Program-made: the position numbers and the translations under genes
Part shown: positions 46,701 to 55,527 of the stretch, one piece after another
Layout: every line of letters starts with the position of its first letter
Position numbering within the stretch: the stretch's first letter is position 1
The notes under the pieces: generated by a model
Database searches by the model: none
Told to the model about the DNA's origin: nothing
Seen by the model: only the letters and a program-made list of their open reading frames with translations
Assembly: GCF_904846695.1 (NCBI RefSeq)
Contig: NZ_CAJHBR010000001.1
Coordinates: 248,001 to 312,000, forward strand
Length of the DNA stretch: 64,000 nucleotides
DNA from: Psychrobacter urativorans
GTDB taxonomy: Bacteria > Pseudomonadota > Gammaproteobacteria > Pseudomonadales > Moraxellaceae
Direction: 5' to 3'

Positions 46701-48199
46701 TGAGTGTCAGTGATACGCTCGTAACTCGATGGGGCAAAGCCATCACGGTTGAAGTGTAGCTTGAAATTGGGTGACTCAAGGTGAGCATGCGGCAAGATAG
46801 TAATACGCGTGCCGCTGTCCTGCTCAAGATAAACTAAGCTATCGCGCTTTTCGTTTAGCAAAAACGCAGCAATATCAGTTGGCACTTCAGCTTGTACTTC
46901 GCCTTGACGTTCTTTTAGGGCAATCTGTTCAATCTGACGCATGATAGATAGCGATAGCGAACGTAAGTCGCGAATCATGCCATTACCATGACAACGAGGA
47001 CAGATATAGCCAGTAGACTCTTCTAATGAAGGGCGTAGGCGCTGACGACTCATTTCCATCAAACCGAACTTAGAGATGTCGCCAAATTGTACTCGTGCTC
47101 GGTCGTATTTAGTGGCATCTATCAGGCGTTTTTCAACTTCTTTTTGATGCTTGTTGTCATTCATGTCAATGAAATCGATGACAATCAAGCCACCCATATC
47201 ACGCAAGCGCAGCTGACGAGCGATCTCATCAGCGGCTTCTAGGTTAGTATGGTAAGCGGTTTCAGCGACATCTGAGCCTTTAGTTGACTTAGCAGAGTTG
47301 ATATCGATAGACACCAAAGCTTCCGTTTGATCAATGACGATTGAACCACCAGAGGGCAGACGAACTTCACGCTGATAAGCGGTTTCGATTTGCTTTTCGA
47401 TATTGAAACGCGAAAACATCGGCTCATAGTCAGTATATTTGCGTAGTTTTTCAGCTTGTTTAGGCATTACCGCATCGATGAAACCAGCTGCTTCAATATA
47501 AGCGTTTTCATTATCGATCCAGATCTCAGCGATGTCATCACGCAGATAATCGCGCACAGCACGAGTAACTACGCCTGCTTCTTGATGCACTAAACGTGGT
47601 GAAGGATATTTTTGATTTTGCTCTTGAATGGCTTGCCAGATGTTTAATAGATGGTTTAGATCGTGTTGTAAGTCTTCTTGAGTCTTGCCAATACCAGCAG
47701 TACGAATGATGACACTCATACCTTTTTCTAAATCAAGACTGCCTAGCATACGCTTCATGTCTTCACGAAGTTTGCCAGAGATTTGACGTGATATGCCACC
47801 ACCACGAGGGTTATTAGGCATTAATACTAGATAACGACCAGCGAGTGAAACATAAGTTGATAGGGCAGCGCCTTTATTGCCACGCTCTTCTTTTTCAACT
47901 TGTACGATTAGCTCATCGCCTTCTTTGATGAGCTTTTTGATGTTTTCATCACGTGGATTACCGCTCAAGTATTCAGAAGAAATCTCACGAATAGGCAGAA
48001 ACCCTTGACGCTGTGAGCCATATTCTACAAACACAGCTTCTAGTGAAGGCTCAACACGAGTGACGTGGCCTTTATAAATGTTGGATTTTTTTTGTTCGCG
48101 GGTACGGTTTTCTAAGTCAAAATCGTAGAGATGATTGCCTTTGCATAAGGCAACACGAATTTCTTCGTTTTGAGTAGCGTTGATCAAAATGCGTTTCAT
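43775..48199 (-). CDS. rne: Ribonuclease E
   Basis: Endoribonuclease that initiates mRNA decay and processes stable RNAs; core of the degradosome. Seen: start MKRILINATQNEEIRVAL, S1 domain (about 36-120, with VTRVEPSLEAVFVEYGSQRQ and GFLPIREI), the catalytic region VSIDINSAKSTKG and VIDFIDMNDNKHQ, and the Zn-link CPRCHGNG near residue 400. From about 530 to 1474 it is a disordered, highly charged tail with Arg-rich (RRRKSRKSRSSKPRQRREQR, RQDSN repeats) and Asp/Ser/Thr-rich parts. The protein is about 40 percent longer than E. coli RNase E (1061 aa). Several in-frame tandem repeats occur in the tail. AGGATACT precedes the ATG. It is divergent from rluC, as in E. coli. Confidence 0.96.
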   Translation of the reverse strand: MKRILINATQNEEIRVALCKGNHLYDFDLENRTREQKKSNIYKGHVTRVEPSLEAVFVEYGSQRQGFLPIREISSEYLSGNPRDENIKKLIKEGDELIVQVEKEERGNKGAALSTYVSLAGRYLVLMPNNPRGGGISRQISGKLREDMKRMLGSLDLEKGMSVIIRTAGIGKTQEDLQHDLNHLLNIWQAIQEQNQKYPSPRLVHQEAGVVTRAVRDYLRDDIAEIWIDNENAYIEAAGFIDAVMPKQAEKLRKYTDYEPMFSRFNIEKQIETAYQREVRLPSGGSIVIDQTEALVSIDINSAKSTKGSDVAETAYHTNLEAADEIARQLRLRDMGGLIVIDFIDMNDNKHQKEVEKRLIDATKYDRARVQFGDISKFGLMEMSRQRLRPSLEESTGYICPRCHGNGMIRDLRSLSLSIMRQIEQIALKERQGEVQAEVPTDIAAFLLNEKRDSLVYLEQDSGTRITILPHAHLESPNFKLHFNRDGFAPSSYERITDTQQQEHSDLGYNVDWQTAEKERPEQQPTRQPLRNSDSKNASPNSPATSPQQSGQNASTVSHSNEHRNNSKNNNTTATMPTNAQQDSAVSTNVQVAAVAVAAQNPVSPAQPQAVAWLSNLFAQAPQAQTTSSVSSRDAAEAIETLVNTGAKSLGSFGQVASSVLTPTQGSVATQPDASQNNNDEQPSDNTRKPSTRNNEGDTDESSDDKRRRKSRKSRSSKPRQRREQRDDNDALDSTSSDSDAANDSDNDTKSSNDQDQRNDSQRSENRRPNDRNRNNRQDSNRQDSNRQDRSTDADADTNSERKDSTTASDEQVRAKRKPHSQRSSRGTLERNETLTTASTNNDGKQTANDNRNSQSAAARRNQNPNEVVLQVNEAPAKLKSPEVVHLSLDDSKSTRMNHKSAAPQNAEPAAKIVEVAKDNKTTSPSEAKPRNESDNAKSGNTQSSNDKGADTDSNIDNNINTNIVNSIDTDVDTDIDIVNSIDTDVDTDTAHQSAAIDRTQADSSEDQLAQDSVQQASSEPVAPQETTTTQPKHSSQPSDNIANTASTANTDSQALTEVVSTPVVSTETPQADTPVTQSVVTKSPVTEATASEASEATEATEATEATEAKAIEEPASKATDVAEKPAIELTHEALFAKRYVTANKFGKASNDPRIIQAQQLQGKNPAVAEQPVATSVIAPSADVPAIRGTVGDFIRATLADGQTRLADEGVINCFIAAIAEYKNQATAQVQSANVVTEDAHSAKADDSDSSFNFSNYGYQPLTADYVTSFKSMTAAASQFAMEQGKTSVQPKAVTARASNDPRGQHPSFQPQQAQPQDSAEAEQVENVDSSAVEAVDAHQVTATALTGAAQAEDVSTESEQLLQADANLKTASHESLDAELSDASANALPAEGSSPELSVKEDSQASKSKTTIASYKNMIENVAEQLLPQTGMFNLTTAKVPKARTRKPKTEHKKPTQAEKAEKAETDESDSES
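44873..44917. repeat. 9-bp tandem repeat in the RNase E tail
   Basis: Four perfect AGCTTCTGT units and one imperfect unit, encoding a Thr-Glu-Ala triplet run on the minus strand. Unit changes keep the reading frame. Confidence 0.9.
45243..45312. repeat. 42-bp tandem repeat in the RNase E tail
   Basis: An identical 28-bp core occurs at 45243-45270 and 45285-45312, offset 42 bp, encoding a 14-residue Asp/Ile/Thr/Val-rich unit (NSIDTDVDTD). Confidence 0.9.
45833..45877. repeat. 15-bp tandem repeat in the RNase E tail
   Basis: GTCTTGACGATTGCT occurs at 45833 and 45848, with a slightly changed third copy at 45863. It encodes RQDSN on the minus strand. Confidence 0.9.
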
Positions 48200-49369
48200 A
48201 ATAGTATCCTATGAGTACGCAGAACAACGACTAGATTTCTTTGTGGCAGCAGTGGCAAAAAAGGGTAAAGCTGAGAAGGTTACTAATATTTATTGAAAGC
48301 TAATAAATAAACTATAGGCTTATCTGTCTGGCCTAGGAATATTGACCTAAAGCTCCGGCATAAACGTAAGTGCTACATGTCAGTGCTGAGCTAAAAGTTC
48401 AGCGTAAAATGTCAATAATAACTTACTTAGACGCTCAAGGCTATCTACCCGATTCGACTGGTTTTACCTACTCGCTAGCATAGTGATTTAGTTATTAGCA
48501 ATGGCTATAAATTAAACAGGGTGTAAGGCTGTTAGCATCTAGTCTTTACAGGACGTTGGCAAATTTTGTAAGTATTCATACCCGAAGGATAAGGGGCTTA
48601 CTAGTCAACATCGCTGGTCACTTTTTATCACTATGGTAATAGTAGCCGGTCATCAATATAAGTTGTAAGCTTATAAGGGCGGTTATAATCCAGTTGTACT
48701 TTAGAGCTAAAAGCTCAGAAATAAGTAATAGTATTTATTTATCAATTGGTTCAGTATTACAAAATATTAGTTTTATCTTTAATTAGATCAACACTGTATA
48801 AAAATTCAACGGGGCGTACTTGGCAAACAAAATAAAAATCCTAGCCTAGTTAGGGCATAAGTTGTCGATTGTTTAACTATTATTATCTGTTTGACCGTTA
48901 ATATTTAAGCAACAGCGAAACACTAACCTCAATTTATCATTTTTTGCTCAACTGCGCGTGCCAATCAAAGTTGCAAAAATTGCAGGTCAAGTCGTGGTCA
49001 TGCGTTTATTGAGTAAATGGTATCAAGTTATCGTTTAACAAATAAGCATATTCGCCTATATTACTAAGTCGAGTGGTCGATTGTTATATAAAGCTATTAG
49101 GTATAAATACCCTTTGTCGGGCGGGATTTACATGTCAGTAAGAAACTTGCCCTAAAAATCAGATGAAATGCATAAAGTTAGCAGGAGCCTTACTACTATT
49201 AAATATTGATTGCTACTCAGCCTTTATCAGTATTGAAAAATACTAGAATAAAAACTTCAGCAATAAAAATAGTAGTCGACTACAACAATGATTATTGTCG
49301 CAACCTCTGCTCAATTGGCATTCAACATGCTAAACTATAGCAAATCTTTATGCAAATACCTAACTAAAA
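48200..49369. other. 1.17-kb divergent intergenic region of rne and rluC
   Basis: No gene or known RNA recognised; AT-rich with many stop codons. E. coli rne has a long structured 5' leader used for autoregulation (family knowledge), and a similar leader is plausible here. No clear promoter was identified. Confidence 0.5.
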
Positions 49370-50395
49370 ATGACGAACTCCAAAATGACAAATGATGCAC
49401 CCGTTCACGAAGCTCCTGTTATCTTCAATAGTAAAACTCGTCCCCAAAGCGCTGATGATGAGATTGGCAACTTTGAAAAGGTCAATTACTTAGAAGTGAC
49501 TCGGCATCAGCATGACCAACGTTTAGACAATTTCTTATTGAATCGTCTAAAGGGCTTGCCAAAATCACACATCTATAAAATGATTCGCTCAGATGAGATT
49601 CGAGTCAACAATAAGCGTTGTAAAGCGCATGATAGACTGCAGCGTGAAGATGTTGTCCGTATCGCGCCAGTACAGTTAGCGACTCGCGAAAAACCAATCA
49701 TTAGCGCTGAGTTTGCTAAAAGCCTATTGTCGCGTGTGGTCTATGAAGACGAAGGCTTGTTAGTATTGAATAAACCTTCAGGTATTGCAGTACACGGCGG
49801 TAGTGGTCTTGACTTCGGGGTTATCGAAGCCATGCGTGAAGCGACTGGTAAAAAGTACTTAGAGCTCGTACATCGCATCGATAAAGATACTTCAGGTCTA
49901 CTGATGATCTCTAAAAAGCGCTCGGCACTTAAAACTCTGCAACAGCATCTCGTTGACAAGACTATTCAAAAGCACTATTTATGCTTAGCAAAAGGGCAGC
50001 CAGTACTTAATGAGCAGCGCATCGATGCGCCATTGCTACGTTATACGCTTGCTAGTGGTGAGCGCCGAGTCAAAGTGGATGCTCAGGACCCACAAGCCAA
50101 AGAAAGCCAAACTGATATCGTAGTACACAGTCGCTTTATGCATCTTAATCAGGCAATAAGTCTGATAGAAGCCAAACCATTAACTGGCCGCACTCATCAG
50201 ATTCGTGTGCATTTGGCGCATATTGGTCATGCTATCTTAGGCGATGATAAGTATCACGTACATGATAAGTCTGGCGTGCATCGTTTATGCTTACATGCTT
50301 GGCGCTTAGATATCCCAGGTTATGAGACTATCACCGCTCCGCTACCTGAAGATATCGCTGCACTATTGCCAAAAGGGACTGAATTGCCCAAATAA
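49370..50395 (+). CDS. rluC: 23S rRNA pseudouridine synthase RluC
   Basis: Makes pseudouridines in 23S rRNA (positions 955/2504/2580 in E. coli). Seen: an S4 RNA-binding domain (RLDNFLLNRLKGLPKSHIYK, VNNKRCKAHDRLQREDVVRI) at about 40-105, then the catalytic-Asp motif ELVHRIDKDTSGLLMISKKR (about 165-185), LTGRTHQIRVHLAHIGHAILGD-type segments and FLCLHAWRL-like RLCLHAWRL. It is divergent from rne, a conserved linkage. The ribosome site is weak; ATG 49385 is an in-frame alternative. RluD is excluded by the rne linkage and sequence style. Confidence 0.93.
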   Translation: MTNSKMTNDAPVHEAPVIFNSKTRPQSADDEIGNFEKVNYLEVTRHQHDQRLDNFLLNRLKGLPKSHIYKMIRSDEIRVNNKRCKAHDRLQREDVVRIAPVQLATREKPIISAEFAKSLLSRVVYEDEGLLVLNKPSGIAVHGGSGLDFGVIEAMREATGKKYLELVHRIDKDTSGLLMISKKRSALKTLQQHLVDKTIQKHYLCLAKGQPVLNEQRIDAPLLRYTLASGERRVKVDAQDPQAKESQTDIVVHSRFMHLNQAISLIEAKPLTGRTHQIRVHLAHIGHAILGDDKYHVHDKSGVHRLCLHAWRLDIPGYETITAPLPEDIAALLPKGTELPK

Positions 50396-50421
50396 GTGAC
50401 TAACCTTTCTGATAAGACATT

Positions 50422-50446
50422 AAAGCCAAGCTACTAGCTTGGCTTT
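50422..50446 (+). terminator. Hairpin after rluC
   Basis: AAAGCCAAGCTA and TAGCTTGGCTTT form a perfect stem about 25 bp after the stop; only a short T/A stretch follows, so termination may be partial. Confidence 0.5.
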
Positions 50447-50597
50447 AAATATTGGTTTAGCTGAGTCTTATATGAGTTTGTTATCGGTATTTTGTCATTG
50501 TTAATTGAGCACGGGTCAGTTTATTACAGTTAGTCCCTAACAGCGTCCTGCAACATTATCCTTTCATGGTGCTAACCCTATTTATTAAGGTCTGTTT

Positions 50598-51344
50598 ATG
50601 AGCGAAGCTACTGCCAATCCTACAGCAACGGCTACTGCTGCTACTTCAACACAAACTTCTTTACAGCCACTTGCTAGTGCCCCATCAGCTGCTGATTGCT
50701 TAGCAAGCAAAAAACTTATTATCTTTGACTGGGATGGCACCTTGATGGACTCCATAGGTCTAATCGTCGAGTCGATGCATATTGCTGGCGAGACTCATGG
50801 ATTTGTTACTACTGATAAACAAGTGCAAGATATCATCGGTTTAAGCTTAGTCATAGGCATCGATATTCTGTATCCCAGCGCAACGGCTGCACAGAAGCTA
50901 GCCATTCAAGATAGCTATAGCGAGCATTACATCGCTAACAGTCACTGTACGCCGTTTTTTCCTCAAATCGAGGCGATGTTGCAAACCCTACAACAGCAAG
51001 GTAAGCAGCTAGCCGTAGCTACTGGCAAAAAGCGTCGCGGCTTAGAGCGAGTATTGAGCGCTACTAACAGCCACGATTATTTTGTGGTCACCCGCTGTGC
51101 TGATGAATCTGGCTCTAAACCTGATCCTAAGATGCTGATTGAAATTTTGCACGATACGCAGCAGCAAGTATCTGATGCGGTATATATTGGTGACAGTATT
51201 TATGATATTCAAATGGCCAATCAGTTGGGGATGACTAGTATTGCGGTTGACTACGGCTCAGCTGCTAGTCACGAGCTTGCTGCCCAGCAACCGACTTATC
51301 AAGTCACTACGCCACAAGCTTTGGTTAAGTTGTTAGGGGCTTAA
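50598..51344 (+). CDS. HAD-superfamily phosphatase (phosphoglycolate phosphatase-like)
   Basis: A soluble hydrolase of 248 aa. Seen: after an Ala/Thr-rich extension of about 37 residues, the HAD motif I IFDWDGTLMDS at about 42-52, motif II-like LAVATGKKRRGLERVLSATN, then the lysine region GSKPDPKML and motif IV YIGDSIYDIQMANQLG. Cap type fits subclass IA (Gph-like). It follows rluC by about 200 bp on the same strand, an arrangement also found in pseudomonads. The substrate is not determinable from sequence. Confidence 0.9.
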   Translation: MSEATANPTATATAATSTQTSLQPLASAPSAADCLASKKLIIFDWDGTLMDSIGLIVESMHIAGETHGFVTTDKQVQDIIGLSLVIGIDILYPSATAAQKLAIQDSYSEHYIANSHCTPFFPQIEAMLQTLQQQGKQLAVATGKKRRGLERVLSATNSHDYFVVTRCADESGSKPDPKMLIEILHDTQQQVSDAVYIGDSIYDIQMANQLGMTSIAVDYGSAASHELAAQQPTYQVTTPQALVKLLGA

Positions 51345-51384
51345 AGTGGTTAGCGGTTAAAGCGTTACCATAAGCTATACTCAA

Positions 51385-51430
51385 TAAAAAAGGGTTTATC
51401 GTGATTAGCGATAAACCCTTTTTATTTTTT
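51385..51430. terminator. Bidirectional terminator between the HAD gene and engB
   Basis: AAGGGTTTATCG (51390-51401) pairs with CGATAAACCCTT (51409-51420), with A runs before and T runs after. Confidence 0.9.
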
Positions 51431-51506
51431 AATAAGGCTATGCGTAGCAACTGCTAAATAATCTGTACTACAGCCTAATTAACAACCGTAAATAAAAATT
51501 ATTTAT

Positions 51507-52301
51507 CTATTTATCTGTTGATTGTTCGGTGGTTACTGTAGGTGTTTCTAAAGCTTGCGCTTCTAATTCAGCCTCTAATGCCGCATTGAGCGACGCTAGA
51601 TCAGTTTGCTGGTTAAAGCCTGATGCCGATACTTTTTCATCGGTAAGTTTATAGTCATACCAATTACCCATGACGCCAGCCAATTCATCTAAACCTTCTT
51701 TTCTAAGAGCTGAAAACAACTGAGTAGTACAGTCTAGGCCTAATTTTTTTAGCTGCTTACGCGTATTGAGAAGCGCATTTTTAGAGGCTCCATACTTTAG
51801 CTTGTCCGCTTTAGTGAGTAAAATATGGACTGGTAGCTCACCTTCTTTGGCCCAATGCAGCATTTGCTCGTCATAAAACTTTAGAGGATGACGAATATCT
51901 GTTAATAGCACTAATCCAGCTAGGCTTGAGCGTGATACTAGATATTCCTCCAGCTCCACTTGCCACTCTTTTTTCATCTCTAGTGGTACCGCAGCATAGC
52001 CATAGCCTGGCAGATCGACTAGACGTCTATCAGTATCGCCTATGCTGAAAAAGTTGATCATCTGAGTACGACCAGGGGTCTTTGATGAGCGTGCCAACTG
52101 ACGTTGATTGGTTAGAGCATTGATTGCTGATGATTTACCAGCGTTTGAGCGTCCAGCGAAAGCCACTTCAAAACCTGCATCGGGTGGACACAGACGAAAA
52201 GTAGGCGCTGAAGTCATAAACTCAGTTTGTTGTATGCGCTGGCGAGCTTTGGTATTAAATGCCGCATGCTCAGCGACAACATCTTTATACGGGGTACTCA
52301 T
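51507..52301 (-). CDS. engB: Ribosome-biogenesis GTPase EngB (YihA/YsxC)
   Basis: An essential small GTPase acting in 50S assembly. Seen: G1 [16 protein letters not shown], the switch [13 protein letters not shown]3 [11 protein letters not shown]4 LTKADKL and [12 protein letters not shown] take ATG 52301 ([12 protein letters not shown]) as the start, since the preceding 30 codons read like membrane/leader noise and are absent in the family. A C-terminal extension of about 50 Ala/Glu-rich residues follows the conserved domain. Convergent with the HAD gene. Confidence 0.93.
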   Translation of the reverse strand: MSTPYKDVVAEHAAFNTKARQRIQQTEFMTSAPTFRLCPPDAGFEVAFAGRSNAGKSSAINALTNQRQLARSSKTPGRTQMINFFSIGDTDRRLVDLPGYGYAAVPLEMKKEWQVELEEYLVSRSSLAGLVLLTDIRHPLKFYDEQMLHWAKEGELPVHILLTKADKLKYGASKNALLNTRKQLKKLGLDCTTQLFSALRKEGLDELAGVMGNWYDYKLTDEKVSASGFNQQTDLASLNAALEAELEAQALETPTVTTEQSTDK

Positions 52302-52763
52302 AAAGGGCTCATTAATATATATAAATTCGAAATAAATCTTGGATAAAGGTAAGGGGTAGAGCGCTAGCAAGATAGTGAGTCTCGACATCACAGTATACGT
52401 GCCTATCTTTTGATTACTATCTACCTGCCGATCTCAAACTAGCTGCCGATCTAAAAAAAGATATTATAGCAACTGTTAGCGATAACTATCAGTATTTACG
52501 GGCAATTTAATAGTAAACTATAATCCAGATAGTTAATAAAAGGTGTAGCCGAAACTGTTGAAATAATAGCTAGGAACACCATATTAGTTATAGCATAACA
52601 TTAAACGCCATAGGCGCTTATAGAAAGTTCTCAACACCGCTAAACAAAGCAGCACTACATTAAGTTAATATAATTTGTTACAATATAGGCCAAGCCAGTA
52701 GATATAAGAGAAGACAGCAATTCGCTGTACCTTTTATCGTTATCCAGCTAAAGGAGGCCTCTT
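52302..52763. other. Intergenic region between engB and the cytochrome c5 gene
   Basis: 462 bp, AT-rich, no gene. A promoter for the cytochrome gene probably lies near 52660-52700 (TACAAT-like -10), without a clear -35. Confidence 0.4.
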
Positions 52764-53114
52764 ATGCGCCTATTAACTCAATTGACAGCCGCTATCAGTA
52801 GCGTTTTAAGCAGTCGCACTTTAACTAGTGGGATAGCCGCTGTTTTATTAACTACAGCAATGGCAACGCCGGTTTCTGCTGCTGATATTGCTACTATCTA
52901 TAATGATTCTTGCGCAGCTTGTCATAATAGTGGGGCTTTAAACGCTATCAAAAAGGGCGATAGTGTCAAATGGGAGCAGCTCAAGAAACAAAAAGGCATG
53001 CCAGCGCTTATCGAGTCAGTGAAGAACGGTATGATTCAAATGCCTGCTGGTGGCTTATGTAATAATTGTAGCGATGAAGATTACAAGCAGTTGATAGAAT
53101 ATATGAGCAAGTGA
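52764..53114 (+). CDS. Cytochrome c5-type monohaem protein
   Basis: A periplasmic electron carrier, 116 aa. Seen: a signal peptide of about 45 residues (ending ATPVSAAD), one haem-binding CAACH in NDSCAACHNSGALNA (about residue 51), a candidate axial Met in IQMPAGG, and the CNNC pair (GGLCNNCSDEDYKQ) that forms the disulfide of c5 family members. The ribosome site is strong (AAAGGAGG). The next gene encodes cytochrome c4, another carrier of the same chain (to terminal oxidase, by family knowledge). Confidence 0.92.
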   Translation: MRLLTQLTAAISSVLSSRTLTSGIAAVLLTTAMATPVSAADIATIYNDSCAACHNSGALNAIKKGDSVKWEQLKKQKGMPALIESVKNGMIQMPAGGLCNNCSDEDYKQLIEYMSK

Positions 53115-53370
53115 CATTGAAAATGAATATAGATATAAAACTGAACAGGCTAATATATTCCTAAGATTAGGTAAGCAAATATTATAAAGTCTTGCTATAA
53201 TAATCGTAAATAAACCTTGATGTCAGTAAGTACTTTTGGGTAGTTGATTACTAAGACTAAAAATGTAGCAATTGTTCTATGAGCAATGCTACCTACTATC
53301 GTATAGATAGAGTCTTGTTAATGCAATTATGCTAACGGATACTTACGCCAAGTTAGTAGGATTCATATAG

Positions 53371-54039
53371 ATGAAAAAGTTAATCGCTGCCGCCAGCTTA
53401 TGTATTGCAAGTTTCAGCGTACAAGCTGCTATTACTGTTCCTGAATATGACGCTAATGCAGGTAAACAAATTGTAGAAGCACAATGTGCCGCTTGTCATG
53501 GTGTTGACGGAGTAAGTGTAGTTCCGGCTCAGCCTAACTTAGGCGGCCAAAATGTAAAGTATCTTTATAAGCAACTAGTCAACTTCAAAGCCGGCTACCG
53601 CAAAAACGGTATCATGCAAGCGCAAGTTGCTAACTTGTCTCAGCAAGATCTAGCTAACGTTGCTGGTTACTACACTGAGCAAGCTGCTTGGGGAGTAGGT
53701 TTTGCTAACCCAGCTACTGCGCAAGAAGCGACTAAGTTATTCTTAGGTGGCGATAAGTCACGTGGTGTTATTGGTTGTGCGGGTTGTCATGGTCCAGATG
53801 CTGCTGGTAATATTTGGGCTGCTTTCCCACGTTTAGGGGGTCAACATGCTCAGTATATTGCAACTCAGCTTAAGCTATTCCGCGCTGCTGGCCGTGAAGA
53901 TGATGTCGCTAGTGATGATCAAAAGCGCTACAATGATGCCGCTAAAGAAGGTGATAAAGGTATGATGCAAGTAGTAGCTTCGAAGTTGTCGGATCGTGAT
54001 ATCCGCATCCTTGCAGACTATGTCAGTGCTATCCATTAA
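53371..54039 (+). CDS. Cytochrome c4-type dihaem protein
   Basis: A periplasmic dihaem electron carrier, 222 aa. Seen: a signal peptide (1 to about 19, SFSVQAA), two CxxCH sites, QCAACHGVDGVS (about 36) and GCAGCHGPDAAG (about 134), each followed by the PNLGGQ / FPRLGGQ signature of c4, and matched ranges of KAGYR / FRAAGR. The two halves are internally homologous as in all c4 proteins. 257 bp after cytochrome c5, same strand; probably transcribed together but with no terminator visible between them. Confidence 0.94.
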   Translation: MKKLIAAASLCIASFSVQAAITVPEYDANAGKQIVEAQCAACHGVDGVSVVPAQPNLGGQNVKYLYKQLVNFKAGYRKNGIMQAQVANLSQQDLANVAGYYTEQAAWGVGFANPATAQEATKLFLGGDKSRGVIGCAGCHGPDAAGNIWAAFPRLGGQHAQYIATQLKLFRAAGREDDVASDDQKRYNDAAKEGDKGMMQVVASKLSDRDIRILADYVSAIH

Positions 54040-54123
54040 TTCACTACCTAGCACTTGAAAATATTAGCCTTATAGCGTAGCTAAATGAGTTTTTCAAATC
54101 CTATAGATTATCATTTAGCTACT

Positions 54124-54147
54124 AAACCCCGATTCCGGGGTTTTTTT
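54124..54147 (+). terminator. Terminator after the cytochrome c4 gene
   Basis: AAACCCCG (54124-54131) pairs with CGGGGTTT (54136-54143), followed by T7. Confidence 0.9.
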
Positions 54148-54387
54148 ATAGCTAGCTGTCTATTATGTGTAACCGCTGAAAGACACAGCTCTACAAATAA
54201 TGGCTTATAGATACTGCCTTATATGAATCACAAGAGTTTATAATAAGCTGGTATTTCTATTAAGCTAGTACTCCTATATAGCTGTATTTATATATAAGAA
54301 TAACTATATTTCTATATCAGGACGTATTTGTATCTATTGCAAAGCCTCTAACGCTACCTATTACTTTAGAACGTTTGGATTGAAATT
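54148..54387. other. AT-rich region before the transporter-like gene
   Basis: No gene; several TATA-rich stretches (54230-54330) could hold a promoter, none standing out. Confidence 0.4.
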
Positions 54388-55527
54388 ATGATGATCCGTT
54401 ATGCCTCTTATTTTATAGCTGCACTACTACCGCTATTATTGTTTCGCTGGTTTGCCCCAGCTTCAATTGGTGAAATTGATTTTTGGTTACTATGGTTATT
54501 AGCCATGGTGCTAGTATCTCTACCAGTCATTTATGCTGAGGTTGCTTTAGCTTATCGCAGTGCTGAGTCGCCATTAGCAGGCATGCAAAAGCTGACACGT
54601 GAAGCTGATGCCAGTTCACTATGGCGAAGTTTTGCCTGGCTTGCAGCTTTAGTATCGATAGTTATTGCAGCACTAGTAGTCTCTGATGCCAGTAACAGGA
54701 TATTGGTCGCACTCACTGAGCTTAATAGTGTGCCTAATATACCAAGCTTCGCCGTTGGTGCCGGTTTGCTAGTCATAGCTGTCTTGCTAAGCTTGCTTGG
54801 AGCAGCTCCTTTACCAATTGGCCTAGGGTTGATGATCATAGGGTTAGCGCTAGGTGTTGCCAATGGCTTGCCTACTATTAGCTTTGCTATGACGGATATT
54901 AGCTTAAGCGAATGGGCACGAGCCGTAGCGTTAGCATTAGTGAGTGTAGGTGCTGGTACTGGTCTGTATTGGTTCGGACAGCACTTAGTCAGTAAACAAA
55001 CGCTATTAACCTCAAGTGCCAACCATAGTGAAGCTGCCACGACAAAAAATCAGTCTACTGCGGTATACCGCACCACTAAACTAGTATTACCGATTTGGAT
55101 ATTACAGTTGATAGTTGGGGTGATTGCGTTATTTATTAGTGGTCTAAATCTGCCACCAATCGCGCAACTGGTATATGGGCTAGGGGTACTGTTTGTAGTC
55201 AGTTATTTGCTACATTATGCCGTACAACAATTATCTTATAAGTTTGGGCTGGTAATTAGCTTGCTATTGACTGTAGGTCTAGGGGTAGTGTTAGTAGTAG
55301 CCGTACCAACCACTTGGCTAGTAGGATTGTTAGTTATTATTAGCAGCGTAGCGGTATTATTACTTTCAGTATTCGTAGGTTGGCAGATGAAAATTAGTCA
55401 TCTACGTAAGTCTTTAAACTTCGGCAATGAGGGTTTCTATAACTTATGGCGCATAGCCATTCGTATTTTTGTGCCCTTAGCACTGATTTTAGCCTTAGTA
55501 GGTTGGGTATTACAGTGGATAAGCTAA
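54388..55527 (+). CDS. Polytopic membrane protein, distantly SNF/NSS transporter-like
   Basis: A 379-aa protein with about ten hydrophobic spans (for example FWLLWLLAMVLVSLPVIYAE, AAPLPIGLGLMIIGLALGV, GLVISLLLTVGLGVVLVVAV). The segment LLAMVLVSLPVIYAEVALAYRS and the following Trp-rich span SLWRSFAWLAALVSIVIAAL resemble the second and third helices of bacterial sodium/neurotransmitter symporters, but the family's N-terminal GSAVGLGN region is absent and the protein is shorter. It may be a divergent or degenerate member (inference). Its last codons overlap the start of rnfH, so the two are coupled. Confidence 0.65.
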   Translation: MMIRYASYFIAALLPLLLFRWFAPASIGEIDFWLLWLLAMVLVSLPVIYAEVALAYRSAESPLAGMQKLTREADASSLWRSFAWLAALVSIVIAALVVSDASNRILVALTELNSVPNIPSFAVGAGLLVIAVLLSLLGAAPLPIGLGLMIIGLALGVANGLPTISFAMTDISLSEWARAVALALVSVGAGTGLYWFGQHLVSKQTLLTSSANHSEAATTKNQSTAVYRTTKLVLPIWILQLIVGVIALFISGLNLPPIAQLVYGLGVLFVVSYLLHYAVQQLSYKFGLVISLLLTVGLGVVLVVAVPTTWLVGLLVIISSVAVLLLSVFVGWQMKISHLRKSLNFGNEGFYNLWRIAIRIFVPLALILALVGWVLQWIS

